Source of the DNA: CAVTWS01 sp963738445
Lineage (GTDB): Bacteria > Actinomycetota > Acidimicrobiia > Acidimicrobiales > SHLQ01
DNA: 37,366 nt
Reading direction: 5' to 3'
Assembly (NCBI GenBank): GCA_963738445.1
Contig: CAVTWS010000014.1
Location: 1-37,366 of the forward strand
This document shows positions 8,447-16,280 of the stretch, piece by piece. Under the pieces are notes generated by a model. That model worked only from the letters and a program-made list of their open reading frames with translations. It was not told where the DNA came from and made no database searches. Both the position numbers and the translations under genes were made by a program. Position 1 is the stretch's first letter; each line of letters opens with the position of its first letter.

Positions 8447-9649
8447 ATGACATCTGACCGCTCGCTCGATTGGCTGATCTCGGTCGACGACCACATCCTC
8501 GAGCCGCCCAACGTGTGGGTCGACCGGATCGCCGCCAAGGACCTCGACAAGGCGCCCCACATGGAGCTCCACGACGGCATGGACTACTGGGTCTACGACG
8601 GCAAGCGCTATCCGAGCTCGGGCCTCAGCGCCGTCGTCGGTAAGACGAAGGAGGAGTTCAGCCCCGAGCCGCTGCCGTACTCGGAGATGCGCCCGGGCTG
8701 CTACGACCCCGTGGCCCGCCTCGAGGACATGGACCGGGCCGGCATCCTGGCGTCGCTGTGCTTCCCCACCATCACCCGCTTCTGCGGACAGCTGTTCATG
8801 GAGGCGAGCGACCGCGAGTTCGGTTTCACCTGCCTCCAGGCCTACAACGACTGGATGGTGGACGAGTGGTGTGCCGCCGCCCCCGGCCGGTACCTCCCGC
8901 TGATGCTCATCCCCATGTGGGATCCGGCGCTCGCCGCCAAGGAGATGGAGCGCGGCGCGGCCAAGGGCGTCACCGCCTTCATGTTCAGCGAGAACCCGGC
9001 GCCGCTCGGCCTGCCGACCATCCACGACCCCAACCGGTTCTGGGATCCGGTGTTCTCGGCGGCCAACGATCTCGACATGGTGGCGTCGATCCACGTCGGG
9101 TCGTCGTCGCAGGTGCCCCAGATCGCCCCCGATTCCCCGTTCATGGCCAACCTGGCGTGGGGTGCCATCCGCACCTCGGGCTGCATGCTGTCGTGGATCT
9201 TCAGTGGCATGTTCCTCCGCTTTCCGAACGTCAAGATCGCCCTGTCCGAAGGTGAGATCGGCTGGATCCCGTACTTCCTCGAGCGGGCCGAGCAGGTGCT
9301 CGACAAGCAGCGGCACTGGGTGATGAAGGGCCAGAAGTTCATGGACCACGCCACCACCGATGTCGACCTCGACGCCATCGACATCCGCCAGACGTTCCGC
9401 GATCACATCTTCGGATGTTTCATCGAGGACCACCACGGCATCGCCAGCATCTCCGAGATCGGCGAGGACAACATCATGTGCGAGACCGACTACCCGCACT
9501 CCGACACCACCTGGCCCGACAGCATCCGCCGGGTCCAAGACGTCATCGGGCACCTGCCGGTCGAGACGCAGTACAAGATCCTGCGGGGCAACGCCGAGCG
9601 GCTGTACCGGTTCACCGCGGCCGAACCGCCCGTGCTCGCCCACTCCTGA
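8447..9649 (+). CDS. Amidohydrolase family protein (ACMSD-like, Amidohydro_2)
   Basis: 400-residue metal-dependent TIM-barrel hydrolase or decarboxylase of the Amidohydro_2 type. The N-terminal metal-binding strand reads SVDDHILEP, a one-His variant (DxH) seen in this subfamily. Later features are PVARLEDMDRAGILASLCFP, LQAYNDWMVDEW, VASIHVGSSSQVP with a probable metal His, and ETDYPHSDTTWPDS with the C-terminal Asp/His pair. Proteins of this type are widespread in actinobacterial catabolic clusters for aromatic and terpenoid compounds, usually with unknown substrate. The strong ribosome site and 25-bp gap after the aldehyde dehydrogenase support co-transcription. Confidence 0.9.
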   Translation: MTSDRSLDWLISVDDHILEPPNVWVDRIAAKDLDKAPHMELHDGMDYWVYDGKRYPSSGLSAVVGKTKEEFSPEPLPYSEMRPGCYDPVARLEDMDRAGILASLCFPTITRFCGQLFMEASDREFGFTCLQAYNDWMVDEWCAAAPGRYLPLMLIPMWDPALAAKEMERGAAKGVTAFMFSENPAPLGLPTIHDPNRFWDPVFSAANDLDMVASIHVGSSSQVPQIAPDSPFMANLAWGAIRTSGCMLSWIFSGMFLRFPNVKIALSEGEIGWIPYFLERAEQVLDKQRHWVMKGQKFMDHATTDVDLDAIDIRQTFRDHIFGCFIEDHHGIASISEIGEDNIMCETDYPHSDTTWPDSIRRVQDVIGHLPVETQYKILRGNAERLYRFTAAEPPVLAHS

Positions 9650-9659
9650 TAGCGGCAGC

Positions 9660-10451
9660 GTGCCCACCGACGACCTGCTCGGTCTCCGGGGTCAGCCCAC
9701 GCTCGTGGTGGGCGGAGGTCGAGGCATCGGGCGTGCCCTCGCCACCATGCTCACCGGGGTCGGTGCGCGGGTGGCGATCGCCGACAACGGCGCTGACCGA
9801 GCGCACGCCGTCGCCGCAGAGATCGGTGCGGTGGCGTTGGTCGGCGACGTCACGGTCGACGGCGAGGCGCGCCGGATGGTGGATGAGGCGCACGAGGCCC
9901 TCGGTGGGCTGACGCGGCTGGCCAACATCGTCGGGCTCGTCGACATGGCCGCGTTCGACGAGACCGACCCCGCCCACTGGGAGGCCCAGCTTCGGCTGAA
10001 CCTGCTCCAGCAGATGTTCGTGTGCCACGCCGCGGGCCGGCACCTGCGAGCCGGCGGTGGCGGCTCGATCGCCATGGTGGCCTCGGTGAGCGGCACCTAC
10101 GGCGCCCGAAACCAGGTGGCGTACGGCATCGCCAAGGCCGGTGTGATGTCGCTCGCCCGCACCCTCGCCGACGAGTGGGGAGCCGACGGCATTCGCGTGA
10201 ACACCGTGTCGCCCGGCATCACGGCGACTCCCCGCCTGGTCGCCGCCGTGCCTGGTACCGACGACGAGGCGCTCGCCGTGTTCGACGCCATGGCGCAGGG
10301 CGAAGGCGTCCCGCTGGGCCGCTTCGGGCGGCCCGAGGAGATCGCCGGGCCGCTGCTGTTCCTCCTGTCGGATCTCTCGTCGTTCATGACCGGGCAGAAC
10401 CTGGTGATCGACGGCGGAACGATGATCCACTTCCCGCACGACGTCGGCTGA
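9660..10451 (+). CDS. SDR family oxidoreductase
   Basis: Complete short-chain dehydrogenase, 263 residues from GTG 9660, the usual length. The cofactor motif is GGGRGIGR; the Asp of IADNGADR after strand 2 suggests NAD(H) preference. Catalytic Ser lies in MVASVSG and Tyr/Lys in VAYGIAKAG; the C-terminus has FMTGQNLVIDGG. The usual NNAG is replaced by NIVG. The start follows the amidohydrolase stop by ten bases. It probably oxidises or reduces a hydroxyl/keto group of the same substrate handled by the neighbouring aldehyde dehydrogenase and amidohydrolase. Confidence 0.92.
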   Translation: MPTDDLLGLRGQPTLVVGGGRGIGRALATMLTGVGARVAIADNGADRAHAVAAEIGAVALVGDVTVDGEARRMVDEAHEALGGLTRLANIVGLVDMAAFDETDPAHWEAQLRLNLLQQMFVCHAAGRHLRAGGGGSIAMVASVSGTYGARNQVAYGIAKAGVMSLARTLADEWGADGIRVNTVSPGITATPRLVAAVPGTDDEALAVFDAMAQGEGVPLGRFGRPEEIAGPLLFLLSDLSSFMTGQNLVIDGGTMIHFPHDVG

Positions 10452-10466
10452 GCGGAGGGTGCTCCC

Positions 10467-11114
10467 GTGAACTGGACGGGCGAGGTGGCGCTGTTCGAGA
10501 AGGCGGCCGCCCGGGCCCAGGCGGTGCTGGTGAGCCCAACGGTGGGCGAGCGGTGGGCGGAACCGAGCATGCTCCCCCGGCTCACCGTCGGCGGGCTGGC
10601 CGCGCACCTCGTCGGCGTGCTGCGAGTGCTGGAACGTCGCCTCGAGGAGATGGTCTCGGATGAACATCCGGTCGTCGACCCGTCGGTCGGCTACGGCGTC
10701 GTCCGCCTCCGCTCGGCGTCGGATCTCGACGAGCCCGTGTTCGCCGTCGTGCGCGACATGGCCAACCAGATGGCGGGCCGTGGGCATTCCGCCATCGTCG
10801 ACTCCTTCGCGGTGTCGGTCGGGCGTCTCGTCGCGCGCTTGGGTGACAGTGCCCCCGACCGGCACGTGGGTTCCCCGAACGCCGACACGGTGACCACGCT
10901 GCGGGATTACCTCGTGACCCGTACGGTGGAACTCGTCATCCACGCCGACGACCTGGCCGAGAGCGTCGATGTCGTCGTCACGCCACCGGGCGCGCCGATC
11001 ACCGATCTCGTCGCCGGGTTCCTCCTGTCAACCGTGCGCCACCGCCTCGGCGATGCTGAGCTCCTTCGCGCCCTGGCCGGCCGCCGCCCTCCCGACGTCC
11101 TCCGCGCCCTGTAG
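10467..11114 (+). CDS. Maleylpyruvate isomerase-like (MDMPI/DinB fold), mycothiol-dependent type
   Basis: 215-residue protein resembling the mycothiol-dependent maleylpyruvate isomerase superfamily. A four-helix DinB-like domain carries the signature WAEPSMLPRLTVGGLAAHLVG, whose His is the first metal ligand of the family, and the later TRTVELVIHADDLAESV supplies the second conserved His. Family members use mycothiol or bind a metal, and many have no known substrate. GTG 10467 follows a GGAGGG ribosome site and the SDR stop by 15 bases, so it ends the four-gene run. Mycothiol use fits an actinobacterial host. Confidence 0.75.
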   Translation: MNWTGEVALFEKAAARAQAVLVSPTVGERWAEPSMLPRLTVGGLAAHLVGVLRVLERRLEEMVSDEHPVVDPSVGYGVVRLRSASDLDEPVFAVVRDMANQMAGRGHSAIVDSFAVSVGRLVARLGDSAPDRHVGSPNADTVTTLRDYLVTRTVELVIHADDLAESVDVVVTPPGAPITDLVAGFLLSTVRHRLGDAELLRALAGRRPPDVLRAL

Positions 11115-11166
11115 GAGCGGCGACGCCCTCGCTCCCACATCCATCCACACGCCACCCACACAATCC

Positions 11167-11218
11167 CGAACTGGGAGACACAACCGTCGCCCACGCGACG
11201 GCCGTGTCTCCCAGTTCG
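11167..11218. repeat. Large hairpin repeat upstream of P450
   Basis: A 52-base two-tier inverted repeat. Outer arms CGAACTGGGAGACAC (11167-11181) and its exact complement (11204-11218), an AA/CC mismatch, inner arms CCGTCGC (11184-11190) and GCGACGG (11195-11201), loop CCAC. A third copy of the core ACTGGGAGAC follows at 11232-11241 in direct orientation. The hairpin could be a terminator for the preceding operon, but it has no U-tract and looks more like a REP-type palindrome. Confidence 0.8.
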
Positions 11219-11269
11219 AGTCGTGCTCCGGACTGGGAGACGGAGTTCAACCACGTCGGGCGGTCGCAC

Positions 11270-11275
11270 TACCGT
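11270..11275 (+). promoter_or_regulatory. Leaderless -10 box of P450 gene
   Basis: TACCGT ends six bases before ATG 11282, the spacing of a leaderless actinobacterial transcript. No Shine-Dalgarno is visible before this ATG. Confidence 0.45.
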
Positions 11276-11281
11276 GGCGCA

Positions 11282-12493
11282 ATGCCGACCTCCCCCACAG
11301 CATCCAGGATCAACGTGCTCGACCCGGAGTTCTATGTCGATCCGTGGGAGGCCTACCGGCGGCTTCGCGAGGAGTCACCCGTCTTCTGGGATCCGGTACA
11401 GAAGATCTGGGCCATCTCCCGATACGCCGACATCGTGGCGGTCGAGAAGGACGGCGCCCGCTACACGTCGTACAACGGATCTCGTCCCCACATCGACCAG
11501 CGCGCCGATCGGTCGATGATCAACGTCGACGATCCTGACCATCAGACCCAGCGCAACCTGGTGTCCCGCCGGTTCACGCCGCGCGGGGTGCGAAGCCACG
11601 AGGACCACGTTCGCGAGGTCGTCACCGCCATCCTCGACGACATCGCCCCGCTCGGGGAGTGTGAGGCCATCGAGGCCATCGCCTCGCGACTCCCGGCGAT
11701 GATGATCGGTGAGCTGCTCGGGTATCCCCGCGAGATGTGGGAGCGAGTCCGTCACTGGTCCGAGCAGGTGATGCTGCTGGCCGGCCAGACCTCCCCGGAT
11801 GGCCCTCCCCACGAGACGCACCCGGACATCCCGGGCGTCATCGACGAGTTCGTGCAGATGACGGTGCCCATCATCGAAGCCCGGCGAGCCCACCCGGAGG
11901 ACGATCTCATCTCGGTCTGGGCCCATGAACAGGGGTGGGAGACCTCGCAGGTGATCGAGGAGACGATCCTCGTGCTCAACGGCGGCGCCGAGACCACCCG
12001 CACGGTCATCGGCTCGATGATCCGCGAGCTCGCCCTCCAGCCCGAGCAACGGCAGCTGCTGCTCGATCGACCGGAGCTGCTGTCGACGACCGCGGTCGAG
12101 GAGTTCATCCGCTGGGTGTCGCCGGTGCTCAACATGCGCCGAACGGCCACCGAGGACCACGAGCTCCACGGCCAGCAGATCCGCGCCGGTGACGAGCTGC
12201 TCCTCCTGTATGCCGCAGCCAACCGGGATCCGGGAGCGTTCGACGATCCGGACCGCCTCGATGTCACCAGAGCGAGCAACCGTCACGTGGCCTTCGGCTT
12301 CGGCACCCACTTCTGCCTGGGCGCCCACCTCGCCCGCCTCGAGATCCGGGTCATGTTCGAGGAGCTGCTGCGCCGGATTCCCGATTGGGAGCTGGTCGAT
12401 CCCGCCGAGCCGCAGATCATGCCGGCGACGTTCGCCCGGGCGTTTGACCGCATCCGGATCCGGTTCACGCCGAGCCTGCTCGCCGCGATCTGA
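11282..12493 (+). CDS. Cytochrome P450
   Basis: Complete 403-residue bacterial P450. The I-helix acid-alcohol pair is intact (NGGAETTRT), the K-helix ExxR is EEFIRW, and the heme loop is FGFGTHFCLGAHLAR with Cys345. The N-terminus (VLDPEFYVDPWEAYRRLREESPVFWD) supports ATG 11282 rather than the longer GTG at 11204, which lies inside the hairpin repeat. It broadly resembles actinobacterial sterol and lipid hydroxylases (CYP125/CYP142 type), but I cannot assign a family without alignment. It is convergent with the next P450, with only 55 bases between the two stops. Confidence 0.92.
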   Translation: MPTSPTASRINVLDPEFYVDPWEAYRRLREESPVFWDPVQKIWAISRYADIVAVEKDGARYTSYNGSRPHIDQRADRSMINVDDPDHQTQRNLVSRRFTPRGVRSHEDHVREVVTAILDDIAPLGECEAIEAIASRLPAMMIGELLGYPREMWERVRHWSEQVMLLAGQTSPDGPPHETHPDIPGVIDEFVQMTVPIIEARRAHPEDDLISVWAHEQGWETSQVIEETILVLNGGAETTRTVIGSMIRELALQPEQRQLLLDRPELLSTTAVEEFIRWVSPVLNMRRTATEDHELHGQQIRAGDELLLLYAAANRDPGAFDDPDRLDVTRASNRHVAFGFGTHFCLGAHLARLEIRVMFEELLRRIPDWELVDPAEPQIMPATFARAFDRIRIRFTPSLLAAI

Positions 12494-12548
12494 TCGGACC
12501 GGTCGGCGGTCGAGCGAAGGGCGATGATTCAGCCCGGGGCGGAACGAC

Positions 12549-13742
12549 TCACGTGAGGACGGGGAGCCGCTCCCAGCCCCGAACGTTCGGGGTGTGAGCC
12601 TGCTTGGCGTTCGCCCAGTCGACCTCCCAATCCGGGAATCGCTGGAGAACCTCGTCGAGCGCCACCCGGCCCTCGAGCCGGGCCAGCGCCGCGCCCAGGC
12701 AGAAGTGCAGGCCGTAGCCGAAGCTCAGGTGGTGGCCGATGGAGCGGTGGATGTCGAAGCGGTCGGCTTCGGGGAAACGGCGCTCGTCGCGGTTGGCGGA
12801 CCCGTTGACGAACAGGAAGATCGTGCCCTCGGGCATCGATTCGCCGTGGTGCTCGACCGCCCGCGAGGTGAGCCGGGCCTGCACCGGGGAGGGCGCCTCG
12901 TACCGCAGCACCTCCTCGATGGCGTTGTTGAGCAGTGACCGGTCGGCCACGATCTCGCGTCGCTGGTCGGGATGTTCGCCGAGGAGCTTTCCGGTCCAAC
13001 CGATCAGGCGGGTGGTGGTCTCGTTGCCCGCCCCGGCCAGTTGGAGGGTGTAGTTGAGGACCTCGGGCCGGTTGAGCCGCCGCCGGGTTCCCGTCTCGTC
13101 CTCGAACTCGACGGTCAAGAGGTCGGTCATCAGGTCATCGGACGGGTGCCGGGCCCGGTAGTCGATGTAGTCGGCGAACATCGACACGTCCATGCTCGAC
13201 GCCGCCGGAGCTTCCTTCCCCTCGCCGCTGATGCGCAGGCCCTCGTCGATCTTCTCCCGTATCGCCTCCTGGTCCGCCTCGGGGATGCCCAGGAGCATGC
13301 CGATGGTGCGCATGGGCATGTAGGCGCCGAGGTCGGAGATGAAGTCGAAGCCGTCGCTACCCACCAGCGGATCGAGGCGCTCGGCGCAGTAGGAGCGGAC
13401 CGTGGGCTCGATGGCCGCCATCCGCTTGGGGGTGAACACCCGCCCCAGGATCGACCGGTGGGCGTCGTGGATCGGCGGGTCCTCCATCAGGATCATCCCG
13501 ACCGGCATGGGCCGGCCCGCCAGCAGCATCTCCAGCGTGGAGCCGTGGCCCGACCGGTAGGTGTCCCAGTCGACGAGGCCGCGCTCCACGTCGTCGAACC
13601 GGGTGAAGGCCCAGAACCCGTACCGCTCGTTGCGGTAGAGGGGCATCTCGTCGCGCATCCGCTTCCACAACGGATGGGGGTCGACATCGATCGTGGTGTC
13701 GAACGGGTCGTAGTAGATCTCGCTCGTCTCGACGGCGGTCAT
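12549..13742 (-). CDS. Cytochrome P450
   Basis: Complete 397-residue P450 with I-helix GAGNETTTR, ExxR in EEVLRYEAP, and heme loop FGYGLHFCLGAALAR. The B-C region (MEDPPIHDAHRSILGRVFTPKRM) has the usual Asp-Pro-Pro and Arg heme-propionate contacts. A GAGGAG ribosome site lies just before ATG 13742. A partial gene on the same strand ends 15 bases upstream, so this P450 was probably the second gene of a minus-strand operon. Electron partners (ferredoxin and reductase) are not in this window. Confidence 0.93.
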   Translation of the reverse strand: MTAVETSEIYYDPFDTTIDVDPHPLWKRMRDEMPLYRNERYGFWAFTRFDDVERGLVDWDTYRSGHGSTLEMLLAGRPMPVGMILMEDPPIHDAHRSILGRVFTPKRMAAIEPTVRSYCAERLDPLVGSDGFDFISDLGAYMPMRTIGMLLGIPEADQEAIREKIDEGLRISGEGKEAPAASSMDVSMFADYIDYRARHPSDDLMTDLLTVEFEDETGTRRRLNRPEVLNYTLQLAGAGNETTTRLIGWTGKLLGEHPDQRREIVADRSLLNNAIEEVLRYEAPSPVQARLTSRAVEHHGESMPEGTIFLFVNGSANRDERRFPEADRFDIHRSIGHHLSFGYGLHFCLGAALARLEGRVALDEVLQRFPDWEVDWANAKQAHTPNVRGWERLPVLT

Positions 13743-13757
13743 GGCGACTCCTCGGGG

Positions 13758-14045
13758 TCAGGTGGGCGTGTCGTACTGGAGAGGCGGAAGGCGAGGCGTG
13801 ACGGTGATCGACGGTACGCACGCATCGGCTCCGGCACGCAGGACACCGTGGACGAGCTCGATCAGTGGCTCAACACCCATGACCGTTCCCGACAGCAGGC
13901 CTTTGGCGGCCCACACCGGATAGAAGCGCATGAGCTGATCCATGTCCATGCCGGACAGGAACTGCGATGCTGCGATGCCTTCGCCGCCCGAGCAGTCACC
14001 CACCACCACCCGCGTGAACCCGACCTCGGGGTGCTCGCCGCCACG
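13758..14045 (-). pseudogene. C-terminal fragment of an unrecognised protein
   Basis: Minus-strand frame with convincing codon bias (mostly G/C at third positions) and the sequence VVVGDCSGGEGIAASQFLSG, MDMDQLMRFYPVWAAKG, ELVHGVLRAGADACVPS. It ends with TGA at 13758-13760, 15 bases before the P450 start. There is no good start codon; the first ATG lies well inside. I do not recognise the family. The 5' part appears missing where it meets the thioesterase remnant at about 14046. Confidence 0.5.
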
Positions 14046-14047
14046 CC

Positions 14048-14263
14048 ATGATCCGTGTGCCCGACGGTCACAGCACGGCCACGCTCGACCTCAACGTGCA
14101 CTTCCTGCTCCCCATCGTGGTCGGCCCGGCGCGGGCGACGGCGACGACCGTCCGGTCCGGCCGGCGCACGGTCGTGGTGAAGGTGGACGTCGAGGACATG
14201 GGAACCGGTCGTCTGGCTGCGACCTCGGTCGTGCAATTCATCGTGCTCGAGCACTTCACCTAG
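14048..14263 (+). pseudogene. PaaI-type thioesterase, C-terminal half only
   Basis: 71 codons matching the second half of a hotdog-fold acyl-CoA thioesterase: STATLDLNVHFLLPIVVGPARATA, SGRRTVVVKVDVED, then FIVLEHF. A PaaI-like enzyme is normally about 130-160 residues; the N-terminal helix and catalytic region are absent, and the frame has a stop at 14015-14017 just upstream. It is a truncated gene unless an unseen start makes a half protein. It abuts the minus-strand fragment ending at 14045. Confidence 0.65.
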
Positions 14264-14336
14264 CGCGGCGGGGTGTTGCCGATTCGGCCCGCGGCCGTGG
14301 AGATGGCTGGCCGGGCGCCCGAAATCGAGGCCATCG

Positions 14337-14729
14337 TCATTCCGGGGTAACGACAGCCACACCGTTCGCCTGCGCGGCCTCGGCCAGCCGCACGTCGTAG
14401 GTCACCAGCCCGTCGAGCTCATCGCCCAGGTCGAGCGCCGCCGCAAGGTGCACGGCGTCGAGTGATCGCAAGGCAGGAGGATCGAGACGACCGGCTGCCG
14501 TGAACATCGCGGTCGTGACCTCGACGAGAGTCATCGCCTCCAGCACCTCACTGGCCCTCAATGCCCGATCGGGCACGACGTGGCGGACCACTCTCATCAG
14601 TTCGGTCCGGACGAGATCGCAGGCCACGAGGACTCGATCTGTGCGGTTCAGCCACGCTCGAAGTGCGGCCGTCTCGGGTTCAGCGACCACCAATTTCACG
14701 AGGGCCGAGGTATCGACGTAGAAGGCCAC
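14337..14729 (-). CDS. PIN-domain ribonuclease toxin (VapC type)
   Basis: 130-residue PIN domain from GTG 14729. Acidic residues of the Mg-dependent nuclease site: Asp in FYVDTSALVK, Glu in VRTELMRV, Asp in LRSLDAVHLAAALDL, and the YDVRLAEAAQANG C-terminus with a fourth Asp. VapC toxins cleave tRNA or rRNA and are held inactive by their antitoxin. It starts one base after the upstream antitoxin stop, so the two are coupled. Confidence 0.9.
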   Translation of the reverse strand: MAFYVDTSALVKLVVAEPETAALRAWLNRTDRVLVACDLVRTELMRVVRHVVPDRALRASEVLEAMTLVEVTTAMFTAAGRLDPPALRSLDAVHLAAALDLGDELDGLVTYDVRLAEAAQANGVAVVTPE

Positions 14730-14730
14730 C

Positions 14731-14994
14731 TCACCACCGCTCGTCGTTCCGCAACTCCGCCAGGGCCCGGGACAGGCTCGGCCCCGCCTCCGGCGCCGCC
14801 AGCTCAGCCAACTGCCGACGTGCCGGCCGGGCGCGTCCCGCCTCGATGAGTCCGCGCAAGCGTGAAGTCGGGATGGCCGTCATCTGGGCGATTGGCCGCC
14901 CCCGATCAGTGATGGTCACCGTCCACCCAGCCGCCGCATCGGCCACCACCGCCGAAGCATTCTGCTTGAGCGCACGTATACCGACTTCGGACAT
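14731..14994 (-). CDS. Phd/YefM-type antitoxin (VapB role)
   Basis: 87-residue antitoxin starting at ATG 14994 (SEVGIRALKQNASAVV). The N-terminal Phd/YefM DNA-binding fold includes VTITDRGRPIAQM, and the C-terminal tail is Arg/Leu-rich for toxin neutralisation (GRARPARRQLAELAAPEAG). A longer frame to 15108 is unlikely because the -10 box TACATT sits at 15007-15002, seven bases upstream of ATG 14994. It probably represses its own promoter with the toxin. Confidence 0.88.
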   Translation of the reverse strand: MSEVGIRALKQNASAVVADAAAGWTVTITDRGRPIAQMTAIPTSRLRGLIEAGRARPARRQLAELAAPEAGPSLSRALAELRNDERW

Positions 14995-15001
14995 GTTCTT
15001 C

Positions 15002-15063
15002 AATGTAGCACATTCTCCGGAACTGGGCTCAACGGTCCTCCGTGCCGCATACGGGCGTACGCT
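15002..15063. promoter_or_regulatory. Divergent leaderless promoters of two toxin-antitoxin operons
   Basis: Only 76 bases separate the two antitoxin starts. Minus strand: TACATT at 15007-15002, seven bases before ATG 14994. Plus strand: TACGCT at 15058-15063, seven bases before ATG 15071, overlapping the palindrome GCGTACGC (15055-15062). Neither gene has a Shine-Dalgarno, so both look leaderless. Confidence 0.6.
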
Positions 15064-15070
15064 ATTCAGT

Positions 15071-15334
15071 ATGAGCACCACCGCACGCGTCACGGTCTCC
15101 TTGCCCAACGAGGTCCGCCAAGCGGCCCAGCGAGTCGCCGAGGCGACCGGCGTCCCGTTCTCCGCGGTCGTCCAGGACGCACTGTCGAGCTGGCTGCGGT
15201 CCCGGCTCGTCGACGTCTGGCTCGCCGAGCACCAAACCGCCCACGGCGCGTTCAGCGAGGACGAACTCCGAGCACTCGCGACCGAAACCGGCGTGCCCTA
15301 TCTCCCGCCCATCCCGGGCCGGGGCGTAGCATGA
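15071..15334 (+). CDS. Ribbon-helix-helix-like antitoxin
   Basis: 87 residues. The N-terminus RVTVSLPNEVRQAAQRVAEA is a typical ribbon-helix-helix DNA-binding strand and helix, followed by VVQDALSSWLRSRL and a C-terminal acidic tail (FSEDELRALATETG) expected to cover the toxin active site. It is the first gene of a two-gene module; its stop overlaps the toxin start (ATGA at 15331). Confidence 0.85.
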   Translation: MSTTARVTVSLPNEVRQAAQRVAEATGVPFSAVVQDALSSWLRSRLVDVWLAEHQTAHGAFSEDELRALATETGVPYLPPIPGRGVA

Positions 15335-15708
15335 ACCTCATCCTCGACGCTGGTGCGCTCATCGGCATCGACCGCGGCGACCGACGCACCGCCGCACTCA
15401 TCGAACTCGCCCGACGCGCCGGTGCAGAGTTGCTCAGCACCGCGCCCGTGCTTGCGCAGGCGTGGCGCGACGGCGCTCGACAGGCACAACTCGCCCGCGC
15501 CCTGCCCATGATCGATATCCGGCCCGTCGGCGTCGACGAGGCCAAACTTGCCGGCGAGCTGCTCGCTTCGGCCGACGCCCGCGACGTCGTCGACGCACTG
15601 GTAGCCCAACTCGCCCGGCCCGGGGATCAGGTGCTGACCAGCGACCCCGGAGATCTGCGGAATCTGTTGTCCGCCCGAGGTGTCAGCGCCACCATCGTCG
15701 TCATCTGA
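15331..15708 (+). CDS. PIN-domain toxin (VapC-like, variant active site)
   Basis: 125 residues. The first acidic residue is in LILDAGALIGIDRGDR, and the C-terminal acidic cluster is in DARDVVDALVAQ and TSDPGDLRNLL. Where classical VapC has a central Glu, this subfamily has VLAQAWRDGARQAQLAR. The variant is common among actinobacterial PIN toxins, so loss of activity should not be assumed. Start ATG 15331 overlaps the antitoxin stop. Confidence 0.87.
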   Translation: MNLILDAGALIGIDRGDRRTAALIELARRAGAELLSTAPVLAQAWRDGARQAQLARALPMIDIRPVGVDEAKLAGELLASADARDVVDALVAQLARPGDQVLTSDPGDLRNLLSARGVSATIVVI

Positions 15709-15736
15709 CCTCGCCGGGCGACGCCCGAAACGCGCC

Positions 15737-16050
15737 GTCCATCAGACCGTGGAACTGCTCGATCGAGCGGAGGCCGGCCGAGCCGTGGATTTTCCCCTCT
15801 CTCTCGCATCGCCGGTCCACGCGCCCGAGGCTGACCTGTCCGACCTCGCCCCGCTCCTGCTGCAAGCCGCCGCGAACGAGGTCCTGGCCGATGACTCATC
15901 GACCCTCGCATCACCACAGTCGGCGGCCGCGTCGCCTTGGAGCTCTGCCCCGAGGCCTTTCACGTCTGGCCCATGGCTGGTGACGCGATACCCGAATCAC
16001 GCGTGGCGCTCGAGAACCTCGCCCGCTTCGTGCGTGAGCACTGGCAGTAG
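15737..16050 (+). pseudogene. HSL-type alpha/beta-hydrolase (esterase) C-terminal remnant
   Basis: Readable in two frames: SPVHAPEADLSDLAPLLLQAAANEVLADD, the strand before the catalytic Asp (probable Asp in VLADD), then TTVGGRVALELCPEAFHVWPM with the catalytic His, PESRVALENLARFVREHWQ and TAG at 16048-16050. The frame changes at about 15895-15910. The N-terminal half, including the HGGG oxyanion motif and the nucleophilic Ser, is missing. This is the C-terminal third of a hormone-sensitive-lipase-like carboxylesterase. Confidence 0.7.
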
Positions 16051-16053
16051 TGA

Positions 16054-16280
16054 GGTGCTCACGGTCGAGAAGAAGCTCCGTTCGCTGCTCTTGAGCTCGC
16101 GACGCTCACCGACGACCCGGATCGAACCGCTCAGGGCGTGGTCGTCGGCGTTCGTGCCCACGAACAGAGCTGGACCACCTCGGCACCCGCTCGCGGCCCG
16201 GTGTTTCGCAGCGTCGTCGCGATGTCGACGTGACCGTCGGAGTTGATCGTAACCGAGGATCTCGCCGAGCTCGACCACGC
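16054..16280 (-). pseudogene. GH3 beta-glucosidase-like fibronectin III domain remnant
   Basis: Minus-strand fragment resembling the C-terminal FnIII-like domain of glycoside hydrolase family 3: NSDGHVDIATTLRNTG, RAGAEVVQLFVG, then RELKSSERSFFSTVS, the place of the family's RELKGFxRV. The two halves need one frame change near the VVQL strand. No catalytic GH3 domain is recognisable upstream (16281-16700). Assignment rests on motif order only. Confidence 0.5.

Noticed and set aside
6904..8580. Long minus-strand open frame opposite the aldehyde dehydrogenase
   Set aside because: The plus strand encodes all aldehyde dehydrogenase motifs; the minus frame is His/Arg/Gly-rich, as expected of a GC-rich antisense shadow.
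8300..9667. Minus-strand open frame opposite the amidohydrolase
   Set aside because: Composition of an antisense shadow and no domain; the plus frame has a strong ribosome site and family motifs.
9612..10943. Minus-strand open frame across the SDR and MDMPI-like genes
   Set aside because: It spans two well-supported plus genes and their gap; no recognisable domain.
12494..12548. Rho-independent terminator between the convergent P450 genes
   Set aside because: No stem-loop of useful length followed by a T-run is visible on either strand.
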